Source: Salimicrobium halophilum
GTDB taxonomy: Bacteria > Bacillota > Bacilli > Bacillales > Halobacillaceae
Direction of reading: 5' to 3'
Length of the DNA: 64,000 nucleotides
Assembly: GCF_900100295.1 (NCBI RefSeq)
Contig: NZ_FNEV01000001.1
Coordinates: forward strand, 248,001 to 312,000
Below, one piece after another: positions 1 to 6,873 of the stretch (within the stretch, counting starts at the first letter, position 1; each line of letters opens with the position of its first letter). Under the pieces are notes generated by a model. That model made no database searches. It was not told where the DNA came from and saw only the letters and a program-made list of their open reading frames with translations. Both the position numbers and the translations under genes were made by a program.

Positions 1-1043
1 CGGAGGGGGAACTACATACCGCACTTCAAGCGGGTTTTCCGCCTGAGAAGATTCATATGCACGGAAACAACAAGAGCAGGAATGAGCTTGAGATGGCTGT
101 GGAAGCACGGATCGGATGTGTGGTTGTCGATAATTTCTTCGAGATAGAAGTACTGAAAGAAATACTTGAGGAAAAAGAAACGTCCATGGACGTACTTTTA
201 CGGGTAACTCCTGGAATCGAAGCTCATACCCATGATTATATCCTGACCGGTCAGGAGGATTCGAAATTCGGATTCGATTTGACGAGTGGACAGGCCGATG
301 CTGCTTTTATCACTCTTCAAAAGCTCAGCAGGCTGAGAGTAAAAGGTCTGCATTGTCATATCGGGTCTCAAATATTCGAAACGAGCGGGTTTTTGATGGC
401 TACTAGGAAATTATTTGATATAATGGATAAATGGAAGAAAGATCACGACTTTGTAGCGGATGTGCTCAATCTCGGAGGTGGATTCGGGATTCGTTATACG
501 GACGAAGACGATCCTTTGAGCCTTGATGAATACGCGGCGGCGCTGGTGAAAGAAGTGAAGCATCAGGCTGCTACCCGTGACTATCCGTTGCCGGAGATAT
601 GGATAGAACCCGGAAGAGCAATCGTAGGAGACGCCGGTCTTACCCTTTATGAGGCTGGTTCCGTCAAAGATATCGATGGAGTGCGTACGTATCTTTCAGT
701 AGACGGCGGAATGACCGACAACATCCGCCCGGCTCTCTATGACGCCAAGTATGATATCGTAGCTGCCGAACGTATGGATGAAGCGGATGAGAAGACGTAT
801 TCCATTGCAGGAAAGTGCTGTGAATCCGGAGATATGTTGATTTGGGATGCGGACCTTCCGCATATTCGTCCAGGAGATCTTTTGGCTGTATTCAGTACAG
901 GAGCTTATGGATATTCCATGGCTAATAACTACAACCGATTTCCGAAAGCGGCCGTTGTCTTTGTGGAGAATGGAACTCACCAACTGGCTGTCCGTAGAGA
1001 AGCGTATGAAGAAGTTACAAGATTTGACTTAAGTATAGAATAG
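1..1043 (+). CDS. lysA: Diaminopimelate decarboxylase, 5' end outside window
   Basis: This is the last enzyme of lysine synthesis, converting meso-diaminopimelate to L-lysine with pyridoxal phosphate. The gene enters from the left edge: the frame is open from base 3 (residues EGELHTAL) and runs to a stop at 1043, so the first part, with the PLP lysine, lies outside. Visible fold-III decarboxylase motifs are HGNNKS, HCHIGSQ, LNLGGGFGIRY, EPGRAIVGDAG, the catalytic cysteine in GKCCESGD, and GAYGYSM near the C-terminus. ppiB follows after 12 bp, so the two are probably co-transcribed. lysA before ppiB is the usual Bacillus order. Confidence 0.96.
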   Translation, partial: EGELHTALQAGFPPEKIHMHGNNKSRNELEMAVEARIGCVVVDNFFEIEVLKEILEEKETSMDVLLRVTPGIEAHTHDYILTGQEDSKFGFDLTSGQADAAFITLQKLSRLRVKGLHCHIGSQIFETSGFLMATRKLFDIMDKWKKDHDFVADVLNLGGGFGIRYTDEDDPLSLDEYAAALVKEVKHQAATRDYPLPEIWIEPGRAIVGDAGLTLYEAGSVKDIDGVRTYLSVDGGMTDNIRPALYDAKYDIVAAERMDEADEKTYSIAGKCCESGDMLIWDADLPHIRPGDLLAVFSTGAYGYSMANNYNRFPKAAVVFVENGTHQLAVRREAYEEVTRFDLSIE

Positions 1044-1055
1044 GAGAGAGTAATC

Positions 1056-1490
1056 ATGAAAAAAGGATATATCGAATTCGAAAACGGAGAACGTATGACA
1101 CTGGAACTTTACGAAGAGGATGCCCCGGGAACCGTCGAAAACTTCGAAAGCCTGGCGAACAAAGAGTTCTATGATGGACTGACGTTTCATCGGGTGATCC
1201 CGAACTTCGTTATACAGGGAGGCTGTCCTAAAGGGGATGGCACCGGTGGTCCTGGATACACGATCAAATGTGAAACGGATGACAACCCGCATCGACATGA
1301 GCGGGGGACTTTATCAATGGCGCACGCAGGGAGAGACACCGGCGGAAGCCAATTCTTCGTCTGTCATAGCCCTCAACCTCACCTGGACGGCAGACACACT
1401 GTTTTCGGTAAAGTGATTGACGGAGTGGAAAGTGTCGATCGTGTACGTCCCGGGGATGTTATGCATAAAGTGAGGGTGGAAGAAGAGTAA
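1056..1490 (+). CDS. ppiB: Peptidyl-prolyl cis-trans isomerase B (cyclophilin type)
   Basis: A cytoplasmic cyclophilin of 144 residues that speeds cis-trans isomerisation of X-Pro bonds during folding. Cyclophilin signatures are clear: [13 protein letters not shown] around residues 46-58, the GDGTGGPGY loop, GSQFFVCHS and [15 protein letters not shown] near the C-terminus. Length matches bacterial PpiB. The ATG at 1056 is preceded by GGAGAG at normal spacing. It sits directly behind lysA. In B. subtilis the rib operon region separates ppiB from scpA; here only a small ORF and ribT intervene. Confidence 0.95.
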   Translation: MKKGYIEFENGERMTLELYEEDAPGTVENFESLANKEFYDGLTFHRVIPNFVIQGGCPKGDGTGGPGYTIKCETDDNPHRHERGTLSMAHAGRDTGGSQFFVCHSPQPHLDGRHTVFGKVIDGVESVDRVRPGDVMHKVRVEEE

Positions 1491-1568
1491 AGAAGGTTTT
1501 CTGCTTCCACTTGAATAATGTAGGCAAATGGAGTATGCTATTTCCTAGGCAATCCGGGAGGAATAAAA

Positions 1569-1661
1569 GTGCGCATGCGTAACAGTACACTATTGATCAT
1601 ATTTTCGACTATCAGTTTAATTTTCGGTTTGTATGTCTGGTTCGGAATAGCTGTCCAGTAA
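1569..1661 (+). CDS. Putative 30-residue single-pass membrane peptide
   Basis: A very short open frame between ppiB and ribT. It begins with GTG at 1569 (or ATG at 1575) behind GGGAGG at 1557-1562 and stops with TAA at 1659-1661. The peptide has a short basic N-terminus (R, R) followed by about 20 hydrophobic residues ending WFGIAVQ, which reads as one membrane span. The strong ribosome binding site and the basic-then-hydrophobic pattern favour a real small protein. I do not recognise a family. It could also be a leader peptide for ribT, which starts 38 bp downstream. Confidence 0.45.
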   Translation: MRMRNSTLLIIFSTISLIFGLYVWFGIAVQ

Positions 1662-1699
1662 TCCAGCCTAATCAATATTATAATAATTGAGGGGTCGCT

Positions 1700-2053
1700 A
1701 TGTTAATCAGGTTTAAAAAATCTTTTGAAAAGATAGCTATGGGACTCTTGTCCTTTATGCCGGAATCAAAAGATGTAAAAAAACTGCAGGATATCATTAA
1801 AGAATATGAGAGTAACAAAGACTGGCACCTTTATCTTTGGAAAGAAGGAGAAGATATCATAGGTGCTGTCGGACTAAGGATTGAAGGTCGTGATGCCATT
1901 GTTCAGCATGTCTCCGTCAACCCCTCTCATCGGAATAGTGGCATCGGCAAAGAGATGGTGAAAAAGGCGACCGAAAAATACCAGGGAGCATACGCTGTGT
2001 GTGCAACAGAAGAAACAGAAGCTTTCGTTGAAAAGTGCAGCAGTGCAAAATGA
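1700..2053 (+). CDS. ribT: GNAT-family acetyltransferase RibT
   Basis: A 117-residue GNAT-type protein whose N-terminus (MLIRFKKSFEKIAMGLLSFM) is the characteristic RibT start. The acetyl-CoA binding stretch is visible as VSVNPSHRNSGIGKEM around residues 73-88. In B. subtilis ribT is the last gene of the riboflavin operon ribDEAHT and its substrate is not firmly known. Here no other rib gene is next to it and I see no FMN riboswitch upstream. ATG 1700 follows GAGGGG. The stop overlaps the start of a strong terminator. Family assignment is firm; function is unknown. Confidence 0.85.
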   Translation: MLIRFKKSFEKIAMGLLSFMPESKDVKKLQDIIKEYESNKDWHLYLWKEGEDIIGAVGLRIEGRDAIVQHVSVNPSHRNSGIGKEMVKKATEKYQGAYAVCATEETEAFVEKCSSAK

Positions 2054-2081
2054 AAGAGCGCGTAGATAGCGCTCTTTTTTT
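2053..2081 (+). terminator. Rho-independent terminator after ribT
   Basis: Arms AAAGAGCGC (2053-2061) and GCGCTCTTT (2069-2077) pair perfectly around a 7-nt loop, followed by a T run. It separates ribT from the scpAB operon. Confidence 0.85.
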
Positions 2082-2126
2082 CGTGATAAGATGGATGAGG
2101 AAAATAGAACAAAAAGGCTGATGATG

Positions 2127-2864
2127 ATGGAAAATAAATATCATATAAAAGTGGATGGATTCGAAGGGCCCATGGATTTGTTGCTTCACCTTATCCAACG
2201 TCTTGAAATCGACATTCATGATATACCCGTAGCAGAAATCACAGATCAATACATGAATTATATACACCGTATGGCAGAACTCGAACTGGATGTGGCAAGT
2301 GAGTATCTGGTAATGGCAGCGACGCTTCTTGCCATCAAGAGTAAGGTGTTGCTTCCGAACCAATCCCTCGAACCCGAAGAAACGGAAGTGGAGGAAGATC
2401 CGAGAGAAGAGCTCGTGGAGAGATTGAAAGAATACCAGAAATATAAATCAGCGGCACAAACATTGAGGGAGAAGGAAACGGAAGATAATGAAGTGTATAC
2501 GAGGGACCCAATGGAAGTGGGAGGGGAGACTCTTGAACAGGAAGCGACGGTTTTCGATATGGTAGACGCCCTCTACCGTATGTTCAATAAAACGCCCCCA
2601 TCCCCTGAAAAGGACCGGGAGACAAGTGTGAAAAGAGAAGAGATGCCAATCCAGCTTACGATGGACCGTATCATGAAAGAAATGGACGCGAGAACGGACG
2701 GGGTGCCTTTTGAACAGCTGATTTCAGTCAGGTCGAGGACAGAGACCGTCACCACCTTCCTCGCTATGCTGGAGCTGATCAAAAACCACCGTATCACCTG
2801 TGTTCAGAACAATCATTTCGAAGGTTTGTATGTATATAAGTGGGAGGATAATGATGAAAGATAA
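2127..2864 (+). CDS. scpA: Segregation and condensation protein A (kleisin)
   Basis: ScpA is the kleisin that links the two SMC heads and recruits ScpB, forming the condensin that organises and segregates the chromosome. The N-terminal helix region is typical: VDGFEGPMDLLLHLIQRLEID, then SEYLVMAATLLAIKSKVLLP, and a C-terminal winged-helix segment. Three ATGs occur in a row (2121, 2124, 2127). I chose 2127, giving MENKYHIK and 245 residues, because AAGG at 2114-2117 is then 9 nt away; an upstream ATG at 2091 has no ribosome binding site. The end overlaps scpB by 11 bp, so translation is probably coupled. Confidence 0.95.
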   Translation: MENKYHIKVDGFEGPMDLLLHLIQRLEIDIHDIPVAEITDQYMNYIHRMAELELDVASEYLVMAATLLAIKSKVLLPNQSLEPEETEVEEDPREELVERLKEYQKYKSAAQTLREKETEDNEVYTRDPMEVGGETLEQEATVFDMVDALYRMFNKTPPSPEKDRETSVKREEMPIQLTMDRIMKEMDARTDGVPFEQLISVRSRTETVTTFLAMLELIKNHRITCVQNNHFEGLYVYKWEDNDER

Positions 2865-3411
2865 TCAAATAGCGATTCTTGAAGGGCTTTTGTTTGCCGC
2901 CGGGGGCTCCGGGATGACGAAAGAACAGCTGGCGAAAGTGTTGGAAGTTACGGAAGCTTCGATCGATGAGATCATGGATGAATGGAAAGAAGAACTCGGA
3001 CGTCCCGAGAGAGGACTTCGGTTGATGGAGTCGAAAGGGGTTTACCGGCTGACGACGAAGCCACGTTTTGCCGCTATCTATAAACAGTGGTTATACCAGC
3101 AGAAAAATACCAGGCTGTCTCAAGCTTCGCTTGAAACTTTGGCAATCATCGCTTACAAACAGCCGATCACCAGAGTGGAAATCGATGATATCCGGGGCGT
3201 GAAGAGCGATCAGTCTGTGCAGACGCTCGTAGGAAGAGGTTTGATTGAAGATGCCGGACGGAAAGAAACGATCGGACGTCCCATACTTTATGCAACGACA
3301 GAAGAATTCCTCATCTACTTCGGACTGGAGTCCCTGGATCAGCTTCCTGTCCTCGAAGAAGCTTGGGAAGATGACTTGACTCAAGCTGAAACTTTTTTTG
3401 ATAACTTGTAG
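2854..3411 (+). CDS. scpB: Segregation and condensation protein B
   Basis: ScpB is the winged-helix dimer that binds ScpA in the SMC condensin. The 185-residue product has the conserved core LSQASLETLAIIAYKQPITR and the following VEIDDIRGVKSDQ, around residues 90-125. It starts inside scpA: GGGAGG at 2842-2847 precedes adjacent ATGs at 2851 and 2854, and I took the second for spacing. ScpA and ScpB act in a fixed ratio, which fits the overlapping arrangement. dacB begins 74 bp downstream after a hairpin. Confidence 0.95.
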   Translation: MKDNQIAILEGLLFAAGGSGMTKEQLAKVLEVTEASIDEIMDEWKEELGRPERGLRLMESKGVYRLTTKPRFAAIYKQWLYQQKNTRLSQASLETLAIIAYKQPITRVEIDDIRGVKSDQSVQTLVGRGLIEDAGRKETIGRPILYATTEEFLIYFGLESLDQLPVLEEAWEDDLTQAETFFDNL

Positions 3412-3442
3412 AAGGAGAAACAGGCTTGTTTTCATAACCGTA

Positions 3443-3475
3443 CCTCCCTTCACATAGGATGAAGGTGAAGGGAGG
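3443..3475 (+). promoter_or_regulatory. Hairpin covering the dacB Shine-Dalgarno
   Basis: Arms CCTCCCTTCAC (3443-3453) and GTGAAGGGAGG (3465-3475) are perfectly complementary over 11 bp with an 11-nt loop. The right arm contains the AAGGGAGG ribosome binding site of dacB. No T run follows on either strand, so it is not an ordinary terminator. The likely effect is to hide the ribosome binding site in the readthrough transcript from scpAB or from a distal promoter. This is inference from pairing only. Confidence 0.6.
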
Positions 3476-3485
3476 AGATGGACCA

Positions 3486-4349
3486 GTGGGGCGAAACGTA
3501 TTCGTGCTTATAAGTATGGTGATCCTGATGCTGATTACCAACACAACGGTCAGCGCTGATCCCTATGTTTCTGCAGAGAGGGCCGTTTTAATAGATGCAG
3601 GCACCGGTGATGTCCTTTATGAAAAACGAGCCGGCGAGAGAGCTTTGATAGCGAGCACGACGAAAATAATGACGGGTCTTATCGCAAGTGAGCACGGGAA
3701 CTTGTCCGATATCGTGGAAGTGAGTGTGGATGCAGCTACCACAGAAGGCTCATCTCTGTATCTCGAAGCGGGCGAAAAAGTGCCACTTGAGGATCTTATC
3801 CATGGATTGATTCTCCGTTCAGGGAATGATGCTGCTGTAGCTATTGCCGAGCACGTCGGAGGAAGTATTCCCGGGTTTGTATACCTTATGAATGAAAAGA
3901 AAGACTGGCTGGGACTCACCGATACACATTTCGCCAACCCTCATGGTCTGGATGATCCGATGCACTATTCCAGTGCACTGGATTTGGCCAGGCTTATGAG
4001 ACATGTTCAGACGAATGAAACGATGGAAAAAGTCATGGAGAAGACCTCTTATAAATCTTCCATCAGAGACTACCCCTGGAGAAATAAGAACAAATTACTT
4101 ACCACGTACTATGACCCTGCTACGGGAGGGAAGACTGGCTATACCAAAGCCGCAGGACGTACGTTCGTCTCTTCTGCCGAGAAGGACGGGGTGACCTTGA
4201 TCGCCGTTACCCTGAATGCCCCTGATGATTGGGAGGATCATCGGATGCTCTACGAATACGGTTTCGAGAAGAGGAAGGACGCATCTGATTCTTCTTTCCT
4301 GGACCGTATCCTCGCGGTTTTTGAAGGTGTATTCTCATGGTCAACCTGA
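3486..4349 (+). CDS. dacB: D-alanyl-D-alanine carboxypeptidase, spore-cortex type (compact DacB)
   Basis: A serine DD-carboxypeptidase of family S11 that trims the terminal D-Ala of peptidoglycan stem peptides, in the DacB role of adjusting spore cortex cross-linking. I start at GTG 3486, 10 nt after GGGAGG; an in-frame ATG at 3459 lies inside the upstream hairpin. A signal sequence ends near VSADPYVSA. Catalytic motifs are STTK (residues 57-60), SGN (112-114) and KTG (216-218). At 287 residues it is about 95 shorter than B. subtilis DacB (382): the C-terminal beta domain of S11 enzymes seems absent, leaving a short amphipathic tail. spmA overlaps its end. Confidence 0.88.
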   Translation: MGRNVFVLISMVILMLITNTTVSADPYVSAERAVLIDAGTGDVLYEKRAGERALIASTTKIMTGLIASEHGNLSDIVEVSVDAATTEGSSLYLEAGEKVPLEDLIHGLILRSGNDAAVAIAEHVGGSIPGFVYLMNEKKDWLGLTDTHFANPHGLDDPMHYSSALDLARLMRHVQTNETMEKVMEKTSYKSSIRDYPWRNKNKLLTTYYDPATGGKTGYTKAAGRTFVSSAEKDGVTLIAVTLNAPDDWEDHRMLYEYGFEKRKDASDSSFLDRILAVFEGVFSWST

Positions 4350-4927
4350 TATGGGTCTTCCTTTCGGCAGTAGGTATTCTGGTAGCAGCTTTTAACGGCA
4401 GGATGCAGGAAGTGAATGAAGCTGTATTCCAATCACTGGAAACAGGTGTTGAGATAGCTATTCAGCTTCTCGGAATCCTGATGTTCTGGCTCGGTATGAT
4501 GAAAATCGCGGAAAAGTCAGGACTCATCGAGAAAGTATCGGATGTATTCACTCCGTTTGTCACACGGATTTTTCCGGATATTCCGAAAGATCACAAGGTG
4601 ACCGGCTACATCGTTTCTAACATGACAGCGAACATTTTCGGTCTCGGCAATGCGGCTACCCCTCTCGGAATCAAAGCGATGAAGGAACTGCAGACGCTTT
4701 CCGGTGACAAAGAAAGAGCGACACGTCCGATGATTACGCTCCTTGCTTTGAACACGTCTTCCTTGACGCTTATCCCCACCACCGTTATAGCTATCAGGAT
4801 GAAATATGATTCCACAGATCCCACCAGCATCATTCCTGCAACTATAATGGCCACCGCTATTTCGACGATTGCAGCATTGTTGATCGATCGGTGGCTCAAT
4901 TACCGGAAAAGCGTGGACAGTCTATGA
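4337..4927 (+). CDS. spmA: Spore maturation protein A
   Basis: SpmA is a polytopic membrane protein needed, with SpmB, for proper dehydration of the spore core. The 196-residue sequence has the nucleoside-recognition 'Gate' type core, with hydrophobic segments and MTANIFGLGNAATPLGIKAM around residues 95-114. It starts at ATG 4337, inside the last codons of dacB, with GAAGGTG upstream. Its stop overlaps spmB as ATGA. dacB-spmA-spmB is the known mother-cell sporulation operon in B. subtilis. Confidence 0.95.
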   Translation: MVNLIWVFLSAVGILVAAFNGRMQEVNEAVFQSLETGVEIAIQLLGILMFWLGMMKIAEKSGLIEKVSDVFTPFVTRIFPDIPKDHKVTGYIVSNMTANIFGLGNAATPLGIKAMKELQTLSGDKERATRPMITLLALNTSSLTLIPTTVIAIRMKYDSTDPTSIIPATIMATAISTIAALLIDRWLNYRKSVDSL

Positions 4928-5436
4928 GCAGTTGGATCATTCCGCTGGTACTTCTCATCATACTTCTGACTGCTTTGAAAAGAGGCGTTCCTGCCTTCGA
5001 AGTTTTCGCGGAGGGAAGCAAGGAAGGATTGCAGATAACGTTATCCCTCCTCCCTTTCCTGCTCGGAATGATGGTGGCCATCGGCATATTCAGGGCATCC
5101 GGAGCTGTTGAATTACTATTATATATCCTTGAACCCGTGTTTCATCTGGTTGGAATTCCTGGAGAAATCCTCCCGCTTGCCCTGGTCCGTCCTATATCCG
5201 GAACGGCGGCACTGGCCGTAACTACGGATCTCATAGGTACGCATGGACCGGATTCATTCATCGGTACATTGGCATCTGTGATGCAGGGAAGTACAGACAC
5301 GACGTTGTATATACTTACTGTTTATTTTGGCGCGATACAAATCAAAAAGTACGGAAATGCCTTAAAAGTTGGACTACTGGCTGATTTTGTTGGTATAATA
5401 GCCTCGATAGCAGTGGTTACACTTTTATTAAATTAA
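4924..5436 (+). CDS. spmB: Spore maturation protein B
   Basis: Partner of SpmA in spore core dehydration. The 170-residue protein is largely hydrophobic, with an N-terminal span beginning SSWIIPLVLLIILL and the conserved LVRPISGTAALAVTTDLI and QGSTDTTLY stretches. The start is ATG 4924, giving a 4-base ATGA overlap with the spmA stop; a longer frame from 4891 would add residues that merely overlap spmA. Co-expression with dacB and spmA is expected. An imperfect hairpin follows the stop. Confidence 0.94.
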   Translation: MSSWIIPLVLLIILLTALKRGVPAFEVFAEGSKEGLQITLSLLPFLLGMMVAIGIFRASGAVELLLYILEPVFHLVGIPGEILPLALVRPISGTAALAVTTDLIGTHGPDSFIGTLASVMQGSTDTTLYILTVYFGAIQIKKYGNALKVGLLADFVGIIASIAVVTLLLN

Positions 5437-5453
5437 TATACAAACAAAGTTGG

Positions 5454-5480
5454 GCCACGTTGATGTTGCAGCGTGGCTTC
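5454..5480 (+). terminator. Possible weak terminator after spmB
   Basis: GCCACGTTG (5454-5462) pairs with CAGCGTGGC (5469-5477) through one G-U pair around a 6-nt loop. The following bases (ttcctatta) are a poor T tract, so termination may be partial. Confidence 0.4.
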
Positions 5481-5513
5481 CTATTATGCTAGAAAACAAG
5501 GAGTTGGACAGAT

Positions 5514-6242
5514 ATGGAAAGATTGCAAAAAGTGATGGCGCAGGCCGGCGTAGCCTCCAGGCGGAAATCCGAGGAATTGATCAGACGAGGAAGAGTGAAG
5601 GTCAATGACGAAACGATTACAGAACTCGGTACGAAAGTATCCCCACAGGATGAAATCGAAGTGGACGGGGTACCGTTAGAACGGGAAGCACCTGTCTATT
5701 ATCTGCTTTACAAACCGAGGGGAGTCATTTCGAGTGTGAAAGACGATCGGGGAAGAAAGGTAGTCACGGATTATCTTCCGGAGATACAGGAGCGCCTGTT
5801 TCCTATAGGACGACTCGATTACGATACTTCAGGGCTACTTTTACTTACGAATGACGGATCGTTTGCGAATAAGCTTATGCATCCGAAACATAAAATCGAC
5901 AAAGTGTATGTTATCAAATCCAGAGGAATTCCGAGTAAAGAACATATGAAGCAGCTGAGAAAAGGGATGGAAGTCGACGGTGAATTCCTGAAAGCCGAGA
6001 GTGCCCACATCCTTTCTACAGATGGCAAGAAGAATAGCGCTATCATCGAAATTACGCTTCACCAGGGAAAGAACAGACAGATCAGGAAGATGTTCGATGC
6101 TCTCGGAGTACCGGTGGATAAACTGAAGAGAGAACGGTATGGATTTCTCGATCTGCACGGATTGAATGCCGGCGATTCTCGCCCTCTCAAACCTCACGAA
6201 GTGAAGCAATTGCGACAGCTTGCTGATGAAAATGTTAAATAA
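5514..6242 (+). CDS. rluB: 23S rRNA pseudouridine(2605) synthase RluB
   Basis: A pseudouridine synthase of the RsuA/RluB family that modifies 23S rRNA. The 242-residue protein begins with an S4 RNA-binding domain (ERLQKVMAQAGVASRRKSEE, residues 2-21). The catalytic domain carries the active aspartate in GRLDYDTSGLLLLTNDG, about residues 101-117, and the conserved HQGKNRQIRKMF near residue 183. ATG 5514 is preceded by AAGGAG at 5500-5505. It occupies the ypuL/rluB position between spmB and resA known from B. subtilis. Confidence 0.95.
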   Translation: MERLQKVMAQAGVASRRKSEELIRRGRVKVNDETITELGTKVSPQDEIEVDGVPLEREAPVYYLLYKPRGVISSVKDDRGRKVVTDYLPEIQERLFPIGRLDYDTSGLLLLTNDGSFANKLMHPKHKIDKVYVIKSRGIPSKEHMKQLRKGMEVDGEFLKAESAHILSTDGKKNSAIIEITLHQGKNRQIRKMFDALGVPVDKLKRERYGFLDLHGLNAGDSRPLKPHEVKQLRQLADENVK

Positions 6243-6256
6243 TGTTCAATAAATCA

Positions 6257-6277
6257 TGAAAGCGCTCATGTTATAAT
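6257..6277 (+). promoter_or_regulatory. Extended -10 promoter with cre-like palindrome before resA
   Basis: TGTTATAAT (6269-6277) is an extended -10 element 19 bp upstream of the resA start. Overlapping it, TGAAAGCGCTCATG (6257-6270) matches the CcpA operator pattern except at the last two positions. It lies in the only gap between rluB and resA, so it is the natural promoter for resABC. The promoter is better supported than the operator. Confidence 0.5.
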
Positions 6278-6295
6278 AGTCGGGGAGTGAATGAA

Positions 6296-6847
6296 ATGAG
6301 CGAACAGACAGTAAACAAAAAGAAAAGAAGACTGATATTCCGTACAGTCCTGCTGCTTGTCATGCTGAGTCTTATCACATTTGCAGTAGTTTCAGCCCTG
6401 CAGGATGAGGATGTAACGGTAGCTGAAGGGAGCGAAGCACCAAACTTCTCTCTTAAAAAGTTCGGCAGTGATGAAACCGTGGAGTTGAAAGACCTACGCG
6501 GAAAGGGAGTCATGATCAACTTCTGGGCCACCTATTGTGAGCCGTGCAAAGAAGAGATGCCTTATATGGAAGACCTTTACCCGGAATACAAAGAAAAAGG
6601 GGTAGAAATACTGGCTGTAAACCTTGATACGACGGATATCGTAGTCAGACAATTCATGGAAGAATATCAATTGACCTTCCCTATCCTCCAGGATAAAGAT
6701 GGTCAGGTGATGAATTTATATGGCATTAAACCGATTCCGACTACGTTTTTCATCAATCCTGACGGAACGGTGGAAGAAAAGGTTATAGGTCCCTTGACGT
6801 TAAGCAAACTCGAAGGTCACCTGCAGGATATCGCTCCTTCTTCTTAA
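6296..6847 (+). CDS. resA: Thiol-disulfide oxidoreductase ResA
   Basis: ResA is an extracytoplasmic, membrane-anchored thioredoxin-like protein that reduces the CxxCH cysteines of apocytochrome c before haem attachment. The 183-residue protein has a basic N-terminus followed by one membrane span (about residues 13-34) and the redox motif WATYCEPC with cysteines 81 and 84; the cis-proline is in IKPIPTTFF. I chose ATG 6296, 8 nt after GGGGAG; GTG 6287 overlaps that site. It is followed by resB and resC, the haem delivery machinery. The QcrC cytochrome encoded at 52 kb is a likely client. Confidence 0.94.
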   Translation: MSEQTVNKKKRRLIFRTVLLLVMLSLITFAVVSALQDEDVTVAEGSEAPNFSLKKFGSDETVELKDLRGKGVMINFWATYCEPCKEEMPYMEDLYPEYKEKGVEILAVNLDTTDIVVRQFMEEYQLTFPILQDKDGQVMNLYGIKPIPTTFFINPDGTVEEKVIGPLTLSKLEGHLQDIAPSS

Positions 6848-6873
6848 TACGTATGAAATTGTGAGGTATTTTT

